Shown piece by piece: positions 63,954 through 64,000 of a DNA stretch of 64,000 nucleotides. Below the pieces are notes generated by a model. The model made no database searches. It was not told the origin of the DNA and was given only the letters and a program-made list of their open reading frames with translations. Numbering within the stretch: the stretch's first letter is position 1; each line of letters opens with the position of its first letter. A program made the translations under genes and the position numbers. Source of the stretch: Gammaproteobacteria bacterium (GTDB lineage: Bacteria > Pseudomonadota > Gammaproteobacteria > Burkholderiales > Rhodocyclaceae); assembly GCA_018828385.1 (NCBI GenBank), contig JAHJVE010000020.1, positions 248,001-312,000 on the forward strand, given 5' to 3'.

Positions 63954-64000
63954 TTTTTCAACCAGATGAAAAATTCGCGGTTGCCATCACCGCCGGTAAT
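63950..64000 (-). CDS. tlyA: C-terminal end of a TlyA-type rRNA methyltransferase (partial)
   Basis: Only 16 codons are in the window: ITGGDGNREFFIWLKK and stop. The SPITGxxGNREFL-type ending is characteristic of TlyA/hemolysin-A-family 2'-O-methyltransferases. The stop overlaps the metF start (ATGA). Confidence 0.6.
   Translation of the reverse strand: MTGGDGNREFFIWLKK

Overview
The window is GC-rich, densely coded DNA from a Gram-negative bacterium. It carries beta-proteobacterial-type porins, a TRAP transporter, and near-complete pathways for lignin-derived aromatic acids. The gene set fits Betaproteobacteria (a Rhodocyclales/Azonexaceae-like genome is my best guess); this is inferred from gene content, not proven.

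Layout. 1-4420 (minus) is a protocatechuate 4,5-cleavage operon, ligJ-ligK-ligI-ligA-ligB-ligC. 4748-9030 (minus) holds a porin and a tripartite TRAP transporter (P, Q, M). 9255-16247 (minus) is a hydroxycinnamate operon: amidohydrolase, feruloyl-CoA synthetase, acyl-CoA dehydrogenase, vanillin dehydrogenase and hydroxycinnamoyl-CoA hydratase-lyase, with a divergent MarR regulator. 17024-23572 has pobA, oxalomesaconate tautomerase, a GGDEF/EAL protein, an esterase and a LysR regulator. 23569-27396 holds ferredoxin reductase, ferredoxin, a P450 and an AraC regulator. 27411-31198 is a restriction-modification gene bracketed by an exact 40-bp direct repeat. 31231-34122 is vanR/vanAB with a truncated amidohydrolase remnant. 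34144-42281 is a corrinoid-dependent methyl-transfer operon: MetV-MetF fusion, corrinoid protein, UroD-family methyltransferase, activation protein, RACo-like reductive activator, DHPS-family methyltransferase and amidohydrolase. 42325-43353 is a second TRAP binding protein. 43631-60674 is a sigma-54 activator and a divergent operon for aryl alcohol/aldehyde oxidation, DUF1302/DUF1329/YCF48/MMPL envelope proteins, a reductase, an esterase, a chemoreceptor-like protein, and second copies of ech and fcs. 60953-64000 has an Aer-like chemoreceptor, three tRNAs, metF and the end of tlyA.

How it fits together. Coniferyl-type alcohols and aldehydes would be oxidised to ferulate, then converted by Fcs and Ech to vanillin and by Vdh to vanillate. 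Vanillate is demethylated to protocatechuate either by oxygen-dependent VanAB or, as the adjacent operon suggests, by an oxygen-independent corrinoid route that passes the methyl group to tetrahydrofolate and then to the MetV-MetF protein. PobA feeds in 4-hydroxybenzoate. Protocatechuate then passes through LigAB, LigC, LigI, LigU, LigJ and LigK to pyruvate and oxaloacetate.

Regulatory and repeat signals. A 26-bp dyad (CTATCAGYTAT...ATRG) occurs five times, always upstream of a minus-strand aromatic transcription unit and once on the LysR start codon, so it defines a probable regulon. VanR, MarR and sigma-54 sites are also readable. A dispersed 30-40 bp repeat ending CCGGTTGACCGTAGCAA occurs about ten times, mostly just after stop codons and three times in frame inside genes.
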